From NCBI GenBank assembly GCA_014896235.1, contig JADBKU010000030.1, positions 41,845 through 105,844 of the forward strand: a stretch of 64,000 bases of DNA. The letters run 5' to 3'. This DNA is from a bacterium (lineage in GTDB: Bacteria > Desulfobacterota > Binatia > Binatales > Binataceae). Every line of letters starts with the position of its first letter. The stretch's first letter is position 1. Below are positions 42,659 through 51,173 of this stretch, piece after piece. The translations under genes were made by a program, and so were the position numbers. Under the pieces are notes generated by a model. The model searched no databases, was not told the DNA's origin, and saw only the letters and a program-made list of their open reading frames with translations.

Positions 42659-42847
42659 CGACCGACCGGATGCGCGTGCTTAGCGGATACGCCGCCGGGC
42701 TCGACCGAGAGCGCCGGCGCGCGGCGATGCGGCGGGCGGCGGCGATGATAGCGCGGAGAATCCAGCGGGACGGAATGACGCGCGTCGCTCCGCTCGGCGC
42801 GGGCCGGGCGGATTTGGGCGGACAGCGGCGCGGAAACGGCGGCGGCG

Positions 42848-43540
42848 ATGGCTGAACCAATGGAAATTTCGGTGGTGATTCCGGTCTTCAACGAGGTTGC
42901 GACGATCGGCCAGGTGATCGAGCGCGTGCTGAAAACCGGTTTCGACGCCGAGATAATCGTCGTCGATGACGCTTCGAACGACGGCACGCGGGAATACCTC
43001 AAGCAACTGGAGCATCCCCGGGTAAACTGCTTTTTCCATTCGGTGAACCGCGGCAAGGGCGCGGCGCTCAGGCTGGGATTCGCCGCGGCGCGCAAGCGGT
43101 TCGTGATCGTGCAGGACGCCGACCTGGAATACGACCCGCGGGATTTCGCGAAGGTATTGGAGCCGCTCGCCGACGATCGCGCCGACATGGTGTTCGGCTC
43201 GCGCTTCCTTGGCGGGCCGCATCGCGTGCTCTTCTTCTGGCACTACGTCGGCAATCGTTTCCTGACCCTCATTTCAAACGCCTTCAACAATCTCAACCTG
43301 ACCGACATGGAAACCGGCATGAAGGCGTTCCGCCGCGACCGCCTGCTCGAACTCAAGCTGAGCGCGGACCGCTTCACTTTCGAACCCGAAATTACGGCCA
43401 AGGCGGCGCGCGCCCGCTGGCGCATCTATGAAGTGCCGATTTCATACTCCGGTCGAACTTATGACGAAGGCAAGAAAATAGGATGGCGCGATGCGATCGG
43501 CGCGCTCGCGGCGATTCTCTATTACCGGTTCATGGATTGA
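42848..43540 (+). CDS. GT2-family glycosyltransferase (dolichol/polyprenyl-phosphate mannose synthase-like)
   Basis: A 230-residue GT-A enzyme. SVVIPVFNEVATIGQVIERVL opens the fold, IIVVDDASNDGT is the nucleotide site, VQDADLEYDP the DxD-like metal site and MVFGSRFLGG the next conserved block. There is no C-terminal membrane domain. It most likely makes a polyprenyl-phosphate sugar, the donor that GT-C enzymes such as those at 6457 and 14164 use. Its TGA overlaps a TTG start of the GT4 gene. Confidence 0.92.
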   Translation: MAEPMEISVVIPVFNEVATIGQVIERVLKTGFDAEIIVVDDASNDGTREYLKQLEHPRVNCFFHSVNRGKGAALRLGFAAARKRFVIVQDADLEYDPRDFAKVLEPLADDRADMVFGSRFLGGPHRVLFFWHYVGNRFLTLISNAFNNLNLTDMETGMKAFRRDRLLELKLSADRFTFEPEITAKAARARWRIYEVPISYSGRTYDEGKKIGWRDAIGALAAILYYRFMD

Positions 43541-44730
43541 ACGCCGCGACCGCATATCCCGACGCGGCAAGTCCCGCGACAAATCGACGCGGCGATGACG
43601 ATGGGCCGCACGCGGGCGAGCCGCCGCTGCGCATTGCGGGGGTCGATCCGGAACGCGGCTTCGCCGGCGGCGAAACGCAGGTGATGGGCCTGACGGCCGA
43701 GTTGCTCCGCGCGGGCCATCGGGCCGAGTTGGTTTGCGATCCGGCCGGCGAGCTGTGGCGGCGCGCCGAGGCGGCGGGAATCCGATGCCATCCGCTGCGC
43801 GTACGCAATTCGATCGACGTAGCGGCGGGCTTGCGGCTCCGCGCATTATTGCGTGCGAACCGCTTCGACGTCGCGCACTTCCATACCGCGCGCGCTCACG
43901 CGCTGGCGCCGTTCGCGCACGGCGCGGCGCAGGCGCTGATCGTGACGCGGCGGATGGACTACCGGCCCAACCGGCTTTTCGCGCGATGGCTCTTCAACCG
44001 CGCCGTGGACGGGGTCGCGGCGATTTCGCCGGCCGTCGCGGATGCGCTGGAGTCGGCGGGGGTTCCGCGCGCAGGGATTGCGATTATTCCGAGCGGCGTG
44101 GATTGTGAACGTTTTCGGCCGCCGACCGCATCGGAACGGCGCGCGGCCCGCGCCCGCTTCGCGCTGGATGAAAGCGACGTGGTGGTCGGCGCGATTGGCG
44201 CGCTCGAACCCCGCAAAGGCCATCGCGAACTGATCGATGCAATAGCGACGCTCAAACTGGCGCGGCCGCTCAAATGCCTGATCGCGGGCGACGGCGGGCT
44301 GCGCGGCGAACTTGTGGCGCAGATCGAACGCCTCGGCGTCGCGCACAAGGTTCGCTTGCTCGGACGCCTCGAAGATCCGCGCGAGTTGCTGTGGGCGCTG
44401 GATATCTTCGCGATGCCGTCGCTGAAGGAAGGTCTGGGCGTGGCGGCGCTCGAGGCGATGGCGTGCGGACTGCCGGTGGTCGCCAGCCGGACCGGCGGGC
44501 TGGCCGATTTGATCGAAGACGGTCGCACGGGAATGCTGGTCGCGCCGGGAGTCGCCGGCGCGCTTGCGGATGGAATCGCGGCGCTGGCCGATGCGCCCGC
44601 GCGGCGCGTGGAAATCGGATCGGCCGCGGCCGCGCGGGCGCGGTCGGATTATACGATGGCGGCGATGGCGGAGCGGACGCTCGCGCTTTATCGCGAATGC
44701 ATACGCCGGCGCGCGGCGCGCGGCGCTTGA
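43537..44730 (+). CDS. GT4-family glycosyltransferase
   Basis: From TTG 43537 this is a 397-residue GT-B enzyme; the TTG sits in a TTGA overlap with the GT2 stop. RGFAGGETQVMGLTAELL is the acceptor-domain loop; IIPSGVDCERFRPP, IGALEPRKGHREL and IFAMPSLKEGLGVAALEAM (the EGLGVAxLEA variant of the GT4 signature) mark the donor domain. It probably acts on a lipid acceptor such as a lipid A or heptose unit, since this branch (GT4, LPS-type) is common there. Substrates not provable. Confidence 0.9.
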   Translation: MNAATAYPDAASPATNRRGDDDGPHAGEPPLRIAGVDPERGFAGGETQVMGLTAELLRAGHRAELVCDPAGELWRRAEAAGIRCHPLRVRNSIDVAAGLRLRALLRANRFDVAHFHTARAHALAPFAHGAAQALIVTRRMDYRPNRLFARWLFNRAVDGVAAISPAVADALESAGVPRAGIAIIPSGVDCERFRPPTASERRAARARFALDESDVVVGAIGALEPRKGHRELIDAIATLKLARPLKCLIAGDGGLRGELVAQIERLGVAHKVRLLGRLEDPRELLWALDIFAMPSLKEGLGVAALEAMACGLPVVASRTGGLADLIEDGRTGMLVAPGVAGALADGIAALADAPARRVEIGSAAAARARSDYTMAAMAERTLALYRECIRRRAARGA

Positions 44731-44747
44731 GGACAAGGCGGGACGCG

Positions 44748-45623
44748 ATGCGAAGCATGACCGGATTTGGACGGGCGCAAATCGAACGCGGCGGCTATCA
44801 GGCCGTGGCCGAGGCGCGCGCGCTCAACCAGAGATTTTTCGAGCTCAAGCTGAGCCTGCCGCGCGGATGGGGCGAGTTCGAAGCCGAGGTGCGCAAGCTC
44901 GTGCAAGGCGTCGTCAGCCGGGGCCGGGTGGAAGTGTTCATACGTTGCGTGGCGCTTAAGCCGCCGCCCACACGGCTGCGGGTCAACGACGAACTGGCGG
45001 CCAGTTACGTCGCGGAATTGCGGCGGATGGGAAAGCGGCTCGGCCTTGACGGCGGCGTCGGCGTGGAGGCGCTGCTGCAGCGTCCGGAGATATTTCAGGT
45101 AATCGAAGAGGAGCGCGACGATCGGGCCGGCGCGCCGCTCGCGCTGACCGCGCTGAGCCGCGCGCTGAAAGCGCTGGAGGCCGAGCGTATCCGCGAAGGC
45201 GCGGCGCTGAAGCGCGATTTCGAGGCGCGGCTTGCAACTATCGGACGCGCCGCGCCGAAAATCGAGAAGCTGGCCGCGGCGTCGCGGGCGGCGATTCGAG
45301 CGACATTCGAAAGCCGCGTCAGAGAGCTGCTCGGCGATTTGCCCGTGAATGAAAAACGACTCTACGAAGAAGCGTCGTCCGCCGCCCAACATGGCGATAT
45401 CAGCGAGGAAATGACGCGACTCAAGGTCCATCTGAAAGCGCTGAAGGCGGCGATCGGACGAAGCGGGCCGATCGGCAAATCGATCGAATTCCTGCTCCAG
45501 GAGATAAATCGCGAAGTGAATACGATGGGGTCGAAGTCGCAGAACGCGGCGCTTTCGCAAATCACGATCGAAATCAAGGGCGAAATCGAAAAGATGCGCG
45601 AACAGGTGCAGAACATCGAATAA
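44748..45623 (+). CDS. yicC: YicC-family endoribonuclease
   Basis: A 291-residue protein of the usual length. The N terminus MRSMTGFGRAQIERGGYQ and ARALNQRFFELKLSLP are diagnostic for the YicC N domain; the C-terminal DUF1732 part has KSIEFLLQEINREVNTMGSKS. E. coli YicC is an endoribonuclease linked to sRNA decay. Here the gene precedes gmk and spoT, the order seen in many bacteria. Confidence 0.95.
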   Translation: MRSMTGFGRAQIERGGYQAVAEARALNQRFFELKLSLPRGWGEFEAEVRKLVQGVVSRGRVEVFIRCVALKPPPTRLRVNDELAASYVAELRRMGKRLGLDGGVGVEALLQRPEIFQVIEEERDDRAGAPLALTALSRALKALEAERIREGAALKRDFEARLATIGRAAPKIEKLAAASRAAIRATFESRVRELLGDLPVNEKRLYEEASSAAQHGDISEEMTRLKVHLKALKAAIGRSGPIGKSIEFLLQEINREVNTMGSKSQNAALSQITIEIKGEIEKMREQVQNIE

Positions 45624-45676
45624 CGCGGGCCAAGTAAAACGGCATTTGCGCAAACGCGGATGGTTGATTAAGTTAT

Positions 45677-46300
45677 ATGATGAGCTTGGATCGGCGCCGA
45701 CGCGGAATAATTTTTATTCTTTCGGCGCCCTCCGGCGCGGGCAAGACCACGATCTCGCGCGCGGCGCTGCAGCGGATCGGCGGTCTCGAAGCGTCGATTT
45801 CGCTGACGACGCGAACGCCGCGCGGAGGCGAAACCGATGGAATCGACTATCGCTTTGTGAGCGACGAGGAATTCAGAAGAATCCGCGATGCGGGCGAACT
45901 GGCCGAATGGGCCCAGGTTTTCGACGCGCACTACGGCACCCCGCGCGGTCCGCTTGAACGAGCCGTGGCCGAGGGCCGCGATATTCTGCTCGACATCGAT
46001 ATCCAGGGCGCCCGCCAGATTCGCCGCTGCTATCCCGCGGATACATCGACCATTTTCGTCCTGCCGCCGAGCTTCGGCGAACTCGAGGAACGCCTGCGGG
46101 GACGCGGCACTGAAGACGAAGCCGCGATCCAGCGCCGGCTTGAGCGCGCGCGCAGCGAAGCGGCGGCATGGAACGAGTACGACTATCTGATTATCAACGC
46201 CAGGCTTGAGGACTCGATCGCCCAGCTCGACGCGATCGTGGCCGCCGAGCGAATGCGCACGGCGCGGCTCGGACCGGAGTTTGAACCATGGCGGAGCTAG
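45677..46300 (+). CDS. gmk: Guanylate kinase
   Basis: A 207-residue kinase (GMP + ATP to GDP + ADP). The P-loop is FILSAPSGAGKTTISR; SLTTRTPRGGETDGIDYRFV binds GMP; HYGTPRGPLE and ILLDIDIQGARQI follow. The 3' end overlaps the spoT start by 13 bases, so both are translated together. The rpoZ gene that often sits between gmk and spoT is not present. Confidence 0.97.
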   Translation: MMSLDRRRRGIIFILSAPSGAGKTTISRAALQRIGGLEASISLTTRTPRGGETDGIDYRFVSDEEFRRIRDAGELAEWAQVFDAHYGTPRGPLERAVAEGRDILLDIDIQGARQIRRCYPADTSTIFVLPPSFGELEERLRGRGTEDEAAIQRRLERARSEAAAWNEYDYLIINARLEDSIAQLDAIVAAERMRTARLGPEFEPWRS

Positions 46301-48534
46301 CCGCCGCCACGATCGAGCCGCAAGCCGGTCCGCCGCCCGAACTCGACACGCTGATCCGGCATGTCCAGGCCTACAATCCGCAAGCCGACGCCGCGCTGGT
46401 GCGCCGGGCGTACGAGTATTCCGCCCGGATGCATCGCGGGCAGAAACGCCGTTCCGGCGAGCCGTATGTCACCCATCCGCTGAACGTCGCCCTGATTATC
46501 GCCGAACTCAGACTCGACATGCCGTCGATCGTCACCGGATTGCTGCACGACGTGGTCGAGGACACCGGCGCCTCGCTCGACGAAGTGCAAAGCCTGTTTG
46601 GCGGCGAGGTCGCCCGTCTGGTCGATGGGATGACCAAGGTCTCGAAGATCACTTTTTCAAGCCGCGAGGAAAAGCAGGCCGAAAATTTCCGCAAGATGGT
46701 GATCGCGATGGCGCACGATATTCGCGTCGTGCTGATCAAGCTCGCCGATCGCCTGCACAACATGCGCACGCTGAATCACCTGCCGCCCGACCGGCAGGAG
46801 GAGATTTCGCGCGAGACGCTGGAAATCTACGCTCCGATCGCCCATCGACTGGGCATCTATTGGCTCAAATCCGAACTCGAAGATTGCGCCTTCCGCTATC
46901 TTAATCCGTCGGCGTACGCGATGCTCAAAGCGCAGGTGGCGAAGAAGCGCGCCGAGCGCGAAGAATATATCCGCGGCGTGATCGACATTCTCGCGCGCCG
47001 GCTGAAGGACGGCGGAGTCAACGCGGAAGTCACAGGACGGCCGAAGCATTTCTATTCGATTCACACGAAGATGCAGCAGGAGGAGGTTGGCTTCGACGAG
47101 ATTTACGATCTGGTCGCCTTCCGCATCATCGTTCCGACGCTGCGCGAATGTTACGAAGCGCTCGGCATCGTGCATGCCAACTGGAAGCCGATTCCGGGAC
47201 GATTCAAGGACTATATCGCGCTGCCGAAGCCCAACATGTACCAGTCGCTGCACACCACCGTGATCGGTCCGCGCGGCCAGCGGATGGAAGTGCAGATTCG
47301 CACGCGCGAGATGCACGAGGTCGCGGAGCACGGAATCGCCGCGCACTGGTCGTACAAGGAAGGCCGCGGGCCGTCGCAGATGCGCGACGCGGAACGCTTC
47401 GCGTGGCTGCGCCGTCTGATCGAATGGCAGCGCAATCTTAATGATCCCGAGGAATTCCTCTCAACCGTCAAGGACGACCTGTTCGCCGAAGAGGTGTTCG
47501 TCTTTACGCCCCGCGGCGACCTGCTGGATTTTCCGCAAGGCGCGACGGTTATCGATTTCGCCTACCGAATCCACTCGGAGGTGGGCCATCATCTGGCGGG
47601 CGCGCGCGTCAACGGGCGGATGGTGCCGCTGCGCTATCGACTCAAATCCGGCGACACGGTTGAGGCGATTACCTCGGAGCGGCAATCGCCGGGCAAGGAT
47701 TGGGCGAATCACGTCGTCACCGCGCGCGCCAAGAGCCGCATCCGGCAGTGGCTGCGGCAGCAGCAGGCGGAGCGCTCGCTGGAGCTGGGCGTATCGCTGC
47801 TCGACCGCGAACTGGAGCCGCTTGGCCTGAGCGTTGCGCAACTGCGCGCCAAAGGACGGTTCGAGTCCGCGCTCAAGGAGTTTTCCCAGCGCGACGTTGA
47901 CGGATTGCTCGCGGCGGTCGGCTACGGCCTGGTGACGCCGGCGCAGGCGCTGGCCAAAGTCCTCACTCCCGACGAACTCAAACTCTATCGCGGCGAAAAG
48001 CCCGCGGCGCTCGCCGCCGATCGCGAACCGCCGAAGTCCCGCGAAGCACGCCGCCAATCTCCCGGCAACGCCGTGATTGTCTCCGGCGTCGGCGACATGC
48101 TGGTGCGGTTCGCGCGATGCTGCAGTCCGCTGCCGGGCGAAGCGATCACGGGCTTCATCACCCGCGGCCGCGGCGTCACCGTGCATCTCGCCGGATGCCC
48201 GCACGCGCTCGCGACCGATCCGCAACGGCGCGTTCCCGTCGTATGGAAAGCCGACGAGGCGACGCCGCGGCCGATTCGGCTGGAAGTGTTGTGCGTCGAT
48301 CAGCCCGGACTGCTCGCGGCGATGTCGAAAGCGATCGCGTCGGCGGGGGTGAATATCTCGACCGCCGAGGTCAAAACCACCGGCGTCGATGGACGCGCGC
48401 TCTCGTTCTTCGAGCTGCGCGTGACCAATGCTGCGCAACTGAACAATTTGATGCACTCGATCGCGGCGATCGACGGAGTGATGCGGGTGTCGCGGATGGG
48501 ATTGCGCAACGGCGCCGCGCGCCATCGGCTTTAA
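46288..48534 (+). CDS. spoT: Bifunctional (p)ppGpp synthetase/hydrolase, RelA/SpoT family
   Basis: A 748-residue long RSH enzyme with all domains. HD hydrolase near residues 45-195 with YVTHPLNVA and GLLHDVVEDT (His87-Asp88). Synthetase near 245-365 with GRPKHFYSIHTKM, the G-loop-like RFKDYIALPKPN and YQSLHTTV. TGS near 405-470 (VFTPRGDLLDFPQGATVIDFA). Zinc-finger domain with RFARCCSPLPGEAITGF and AGCPHAL. ACT at the end (LEVLCVDQPGLLAAMSKAI). An intact HD indicates hydrolysis as well as synthesis. It sets ppGpp levels and works together with DksA-like factors, one of which is at 63015. Confidence 0.97.
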   Translation: MAELAAATIEPQAGPPPELDTLIRHVQAYNPQADAALVRRAYEYSARMHRGQKRRSGEPYVTHPLNVALIIAELRLDMPSIVTGLLHDVVEDTGASLDEVQSLFGGEVARLVDGMTKVSKITFSSREEKQAENFRKMVIAMAHDIRVVLIKLADRLHNMRTLNHLPPDRQEEISRETLEIYAPIAHRLGIYWLKSELEDCAFRYLNPSAYAMLKAQVAKKRAEREEYIRGVIDILARRLKDGGVNAEVTGRPKHFYSIHTKMQQEEVGFDEIYDLVAFRIIVPTLRECYEALGIVHANWKPIPGRFKDYIALPKPNMYQSLHTTVIGPRGQRMEVQIRTREMHEVAEHGIAAHWSYKEGRGPSQMRDAERFAWLRRLIEWQRNLNDPEEFLSTVKDDLFAEEVFVFTPRGDLLDFPQGATVIDFAYRIHSEVGHHLAGARVNGRMVPLRYRLKSGDTVEAITSERQSPGKDWANHVVTARAKSRIRQWLRQQQAERSLELGVSLLDRELEPLGLSVAQLRAKGRFESALKEFSQRDVDGLLAAVGYGLVTPAQALAKVLTPDELKLYRGEKPAALAADREPPKSREARRQSPGNAVIVSGVGDMLVRFARCCSPLPGEAITGFITRGRGVTVHLAGCPHALATDPQRRVPVVWKADEATPRPIRLEVLCVDQPGLLAAMSKAIASAGVNISTAEVKTTGVDGRALSFFELRVTNAAQLNNLMHSIAAIDGVMRVSRMGLRNGAARHRL

Positions 48535-48599
48535 TCGGCGTAGCGGATCGCGCCATTTTTTCCGGACGCCGCTGGGGCGGAATTCGGACCGGTTCGAGA

Positions 48600-48995
48600 A
48601 TGAGCAAAACAATCGAAACAAAAGGCGCTCCGGCCGCTATCGGGCCGTATGCGCAAGCGATTGACGACGGCGAAACGATCTACTGTTCAGGCCAAATCGG
48701 ACTCGATCCCGCGAGCGCGCGCCTGGTTGACGGCGGAGTCGAAGCCGAGACGCGCCGCGCGATGGCGAATCTTCGCGCAGTGCTCAGCGCCGCGGGGCTC
48801 GGTTTCGACTCGATCGTAAAAACGACGATCTTCCTCGCAGATCTGGCCGACTTTGAAATCGTCAACCGAATTTACGGCGAGCACTTCGAGCCGCCCTACC
48901 CCGCGCGCTCTACGGTTCAGGTTGCGGCGCTGCCGCGCAATGCGCGGGTCGAAATCGAGGCGATCGCCCGCCGCCGGCCGAACTCGCGGCGCTGA
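48600..48995 (+). CDS. ridA: RidA family reactive intermediate/imine deaminase
   Basis: A 131-residue RidA (YjgF/YER057c). AAIGPYAQAIDDGETIYCSGQIG and ANLRAVLSAAGLGFDSIVKTT are hallmark segments, with PARSTVQVAALPRNARVEIEA at the end carrying the conserved active-site Arg. It hydrolyses reactive enamines and imines formed by PLP enzymes, and acts as a homotrimer. The ATG at 48600 lies 66 bases after spoT. Confidence 0.95.
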   Translation: MSKTIETKGAPAAIGPYAQAIDDGETIYCSGQIGLDPASARLVDGGVEAETRRAMANLRAVLSAAGLGFDSIVKTTIFLADLADFEIVNRIYGEHFEPPYPARSTVQVAALPRNARVEIEAIARRRPNSRR

Positions 48996-48999
48996 CTTT

Positions 49000-49203
49000 T
49001 CAATTATCGCGCGGCGCGCCCTCGTCGCATTTTTTGCAATCGAGTTCGACGCCGAGCCGCGAACGCCGGCCCGCTTCGGAGGTCACCCACGAACGGATTT
49101 GGAACGGCGGCCGATGGCGCACGTGCTGATTGTGGCCGCAGGCAAGTTCGGCCACCCAATCGCCGGCTTCGTCGGTATGAAACCCCGTGATCGCGCTTTT
49201 CAT
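49000..49203 (-). CDS. DUF3565 small putative zinc-ribbon protein
   Basis: A 67-residue protein. GFHTDEAGDWVAELACGHNQHVRH and RPPFQIRSWVTSEAGRR match the DUF3565 domain, with paired C-x-H and C-x-x-C (LACGH, LDCKKC) that could bind Zn. It is the last gene of the hmgA-maiA unit, 9 bases after maiA, and converges on ridA with a 4-base gap. Function unknown. The placement suggests expression with homogentisate breakdown. Confidence 0.88.
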   Translation of the reverse strand: MKSAITGFHTDEAGDWVAELACGHNQHVRHRPPFQIRSWVTSEAGRRSRLGVELDCKKCDEGAPRDN

Positions 49204-49212
49204 CGCGTGCGA

Positions 49213-49854
49213 TCAGCGCGGCGCGTCCGGTTGCGCTTCCGGCCGCGCGGCGGCGAAAGCGGGATGGGCGGAGCAGGCCTGCTCGATCCGCACGATGGTC
49301 GGGAACGGCGTCATATCAAGCTTTACGCGGCGCGCATTGTAAACCTGCGGCGCAAGAAAAATGTCGGCCAGCGTGGGCGCGTCGCCGTGGCAGAAACGTC
49401 CCGTCTCGGGCGCGCCTGCGAGCATCCGCTCGATCGCGCCAAACCCCACCGTGATCCAATGCGCCATCCATTCCATCCGCTGCGCATCGGTCGCGCCGTA
49501 TTTTCTGACCAGTTCGGCCGACACGCGCAGATTGCCGACGGCGTGAATCTCACACGCGACCGCGAGCGCGATCGCGCGCACCCGCGCCCGTCCGGCCGGA
49601 TCGGGCGGCAATATCGGCGGATGCGGATGAGTCTCTTCAAGGTACTCGCAAATCGCCATCGATTGAGCAAATAGCTTTCCGCCGTCTTCAAGCGTCGGCA
49701 CCACGCCGAGCGGGTTTACCGCAAGATATTCGGGCGATTTGGATTCGCCCGTCAGCAGATTCACGCTCGCGTATTCGTACGGAACGCCTTTCAGCGCGAG
49801 CGCGATTCGCACACGGTAGCTCGCCGATGATCGCCAAAAATTGTAAAGCTTCAT
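49213..49854 (-). CDS. maiA: Maleylacetoacetate isomerase (zeta-class GST)
   Basis: A 213-residue enzyme that isomerises maleylacetoacetate to fumarylacetoacetate. The catalytic SSASYRVRIALALKG (the zeta-class SSCxxR-like motif), NPLGVVPTLEDG, the GSH site QSMAICEYLEE and the C-terminal helical domain with VYNARRVKLDMTPFPTI fit. The listed start is ATG 49854. It follows hmgA by 20 bases. Confidence 0.94.
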   Translation of the reverse strand: MKLYNFWRSSASYRVRIALALKGVPYEYASVNLLTGESKSPEYLAVNPLGVVPTLEDGGKLFAQSMAICEYLEETHPHPPILPPDPAGRARVRAIALAVACEIHAVGNLRVSAELVRKYGATDAQRMEWMAHWITVGFGAIERMLAGAPETGRFCHGDAPTLADIFLAPQVYNARRVKLDMTPFPTIVRIEQACSAHPAFAAARPEAQPDAPR

Positions 49855-49874
49855 CGCGCCTGTCTCCGCTCCGC

Positions 49875-51002
49875 TCAATCGCGGATTTTCCATGCGTCAA
49901 CGTAGGTCGAATCTTCCACGGCTTCGGCCTCGGGCGCGACGTCCACCGGATCGCGCGCGTCGATATACACCGCAACCTCGTCGGTCTCGCTGCGCGCGCG
50001 TTTCGCGCCGATTGCGAACGCTTTCGGCTGCGGACCGTGCGGGAACCCCGACGGATGCAGGCTCATCATGCCGGGGCCGAAATTGTCGCGGCTGAAAAAC
50101 TGTCCGCGATGAAGAAAAATGATCTCTTCGATATCGTCGTCATTGTGAAAATACGGAACTTTCAGGGCGCCCGGATCGGTCTCGATCGGCCGCGGCGCGA
50201 AAGTCCCGACCATGAAGCGCTCGGCCACGAAATTGACGTGCGCCGACGGCGGGATATGGTAGCGCGCGCTCACGATCGGCCGGATATCCCGCCAATTCAG
50301 TTTCACCGGAACCAAATCGCCGTGCCATCCAAGCGCGTCGAGCGGATTGAACGGATAAGTCACGGCGCTCAATCGATCGCGTTTCTTGATCACGATCCGC
50401 CACGGCTCCTCGCTTTGCTGCGCGCGGAACGCCGCATCGATTTTCGGCGTATCGAGGACGTTGGGATCGAATATCGCATGATGGCCAACGATGCCTTTTT
50501 CCGGCAACTGATAGGAATCTCCGGTCGCCTCCAGCAGCAGCGCCGCCACCGAGGCGGCCGGCTCGATCCGCCACGCCGTACCGCGCGGGAGCACGATATA
50601 GTCGCCGTCGCGAAAGGTCATATGGCCATAGTCGCAAAACAATTCGCCGGCGCCCTCGTGGATGAAGATCAGTTCGTCGCCGTCTCCGTTGCGCGCCAAA
50701 TCGGCCATCCGGCCGTCGCAGCGCCAGAACCTGAGCTTCAGATACGCGTTGCCCAGCACCGGCGCCGCGCCCCATGGCGATTCCGTGGCGGCGCCCAGTT
50801 TCGTCAGATCGAAAGCGCGCGGACGCAGCGGCCCCTCCCAATCGCTCCAGGAAGTGGGAGGATGGCGGTGCAGCATATCGGTCGCGGGACCGAAAAATCC
50901 TTCCCGGCCAAGTTCGCGCTCATAGACGCCCTCGGGCAAATCGCAATGCGCCTGGCGGGTGGTCTGGCCCTCGGCCAGCGGGATGCGAATCCATTTTCTC
51001 AT
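49875..51002 (-). CDS. hmgA: Homogentisate 1,2-dioxygenase
   Basis: A 375-residue cupin-type dioxygenase opening the ring of homogentisate in tyrosine catabolism. The start at 51002 follows GGAGGCGTGCG. It has the cupin region GELFCDYGHMTFRDGDYIVLPRGTAWR and the iron-binding zone DDDIEEIIFLHRGQF with LHPSGFPHGP (His and Glu ligands). It is shorter than the approximately 430-residue proteobacterial type, and belongs to the shorter HGD branch seen in other bacteria. Fumarylacetoacetase and 4-hydroxyphenylpyruvate dioxygenase are not in the window. Confidence 0.92.
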   Translation of the reverse strand: MRKWIRIPLAEGQTTRQAHCDLPEGVYERELGREGFFGPATDMLHRHPPTSWSDWEGPLRPRAFDLTKLGAATESPWGAAPVLGNAYLKLRFWRCDGRMADLARNGDGDELIFIHEGAGELFCDYGHMTFRDGDYIVLPRGTAWRIEPAASVAALLLEATGDSYQLPEKGIVGHHAIFDPNVLDTPKIDAAFRAQQSEEPWRIVIKKRDRLSAVTYPFNPLDALGWHGDLVPVKLNWRDIRPIVSARYHIPPSAHVNFVAERFMVGTFAPRPIETDPGALKVPYFHNDDDIEEIIFLHRGQFFSRDNFGPGMMSLHPSGFPHGPQPKAFAIGAKRARSETDEVAVYIDARDPVDVAPEAEAVEDSTYVDAWKIRD

Positions 51003-51173
51003 CGCACGCCTCCACAGCGTTGAATCGCACGGCGAGTATAGCGCCGGAGCGGTTCTCGCCTGCAAACGCCAGGATGCGCCGACCGCCGTTGACCGGCGAA
51101 ACGTCTGCCGTTAGCGTTGACCAAGCGGAACCGTTCGGCTTCCGTCCCAGCTTTCACTTCGTCGCGAGCGCGC

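Noticed and set aside
42454..42855. Plus-strand frame opposite the proA start
   Set aside because: It is Arg-rich shadow coding antisense to proA with no domain and no ribosome site.
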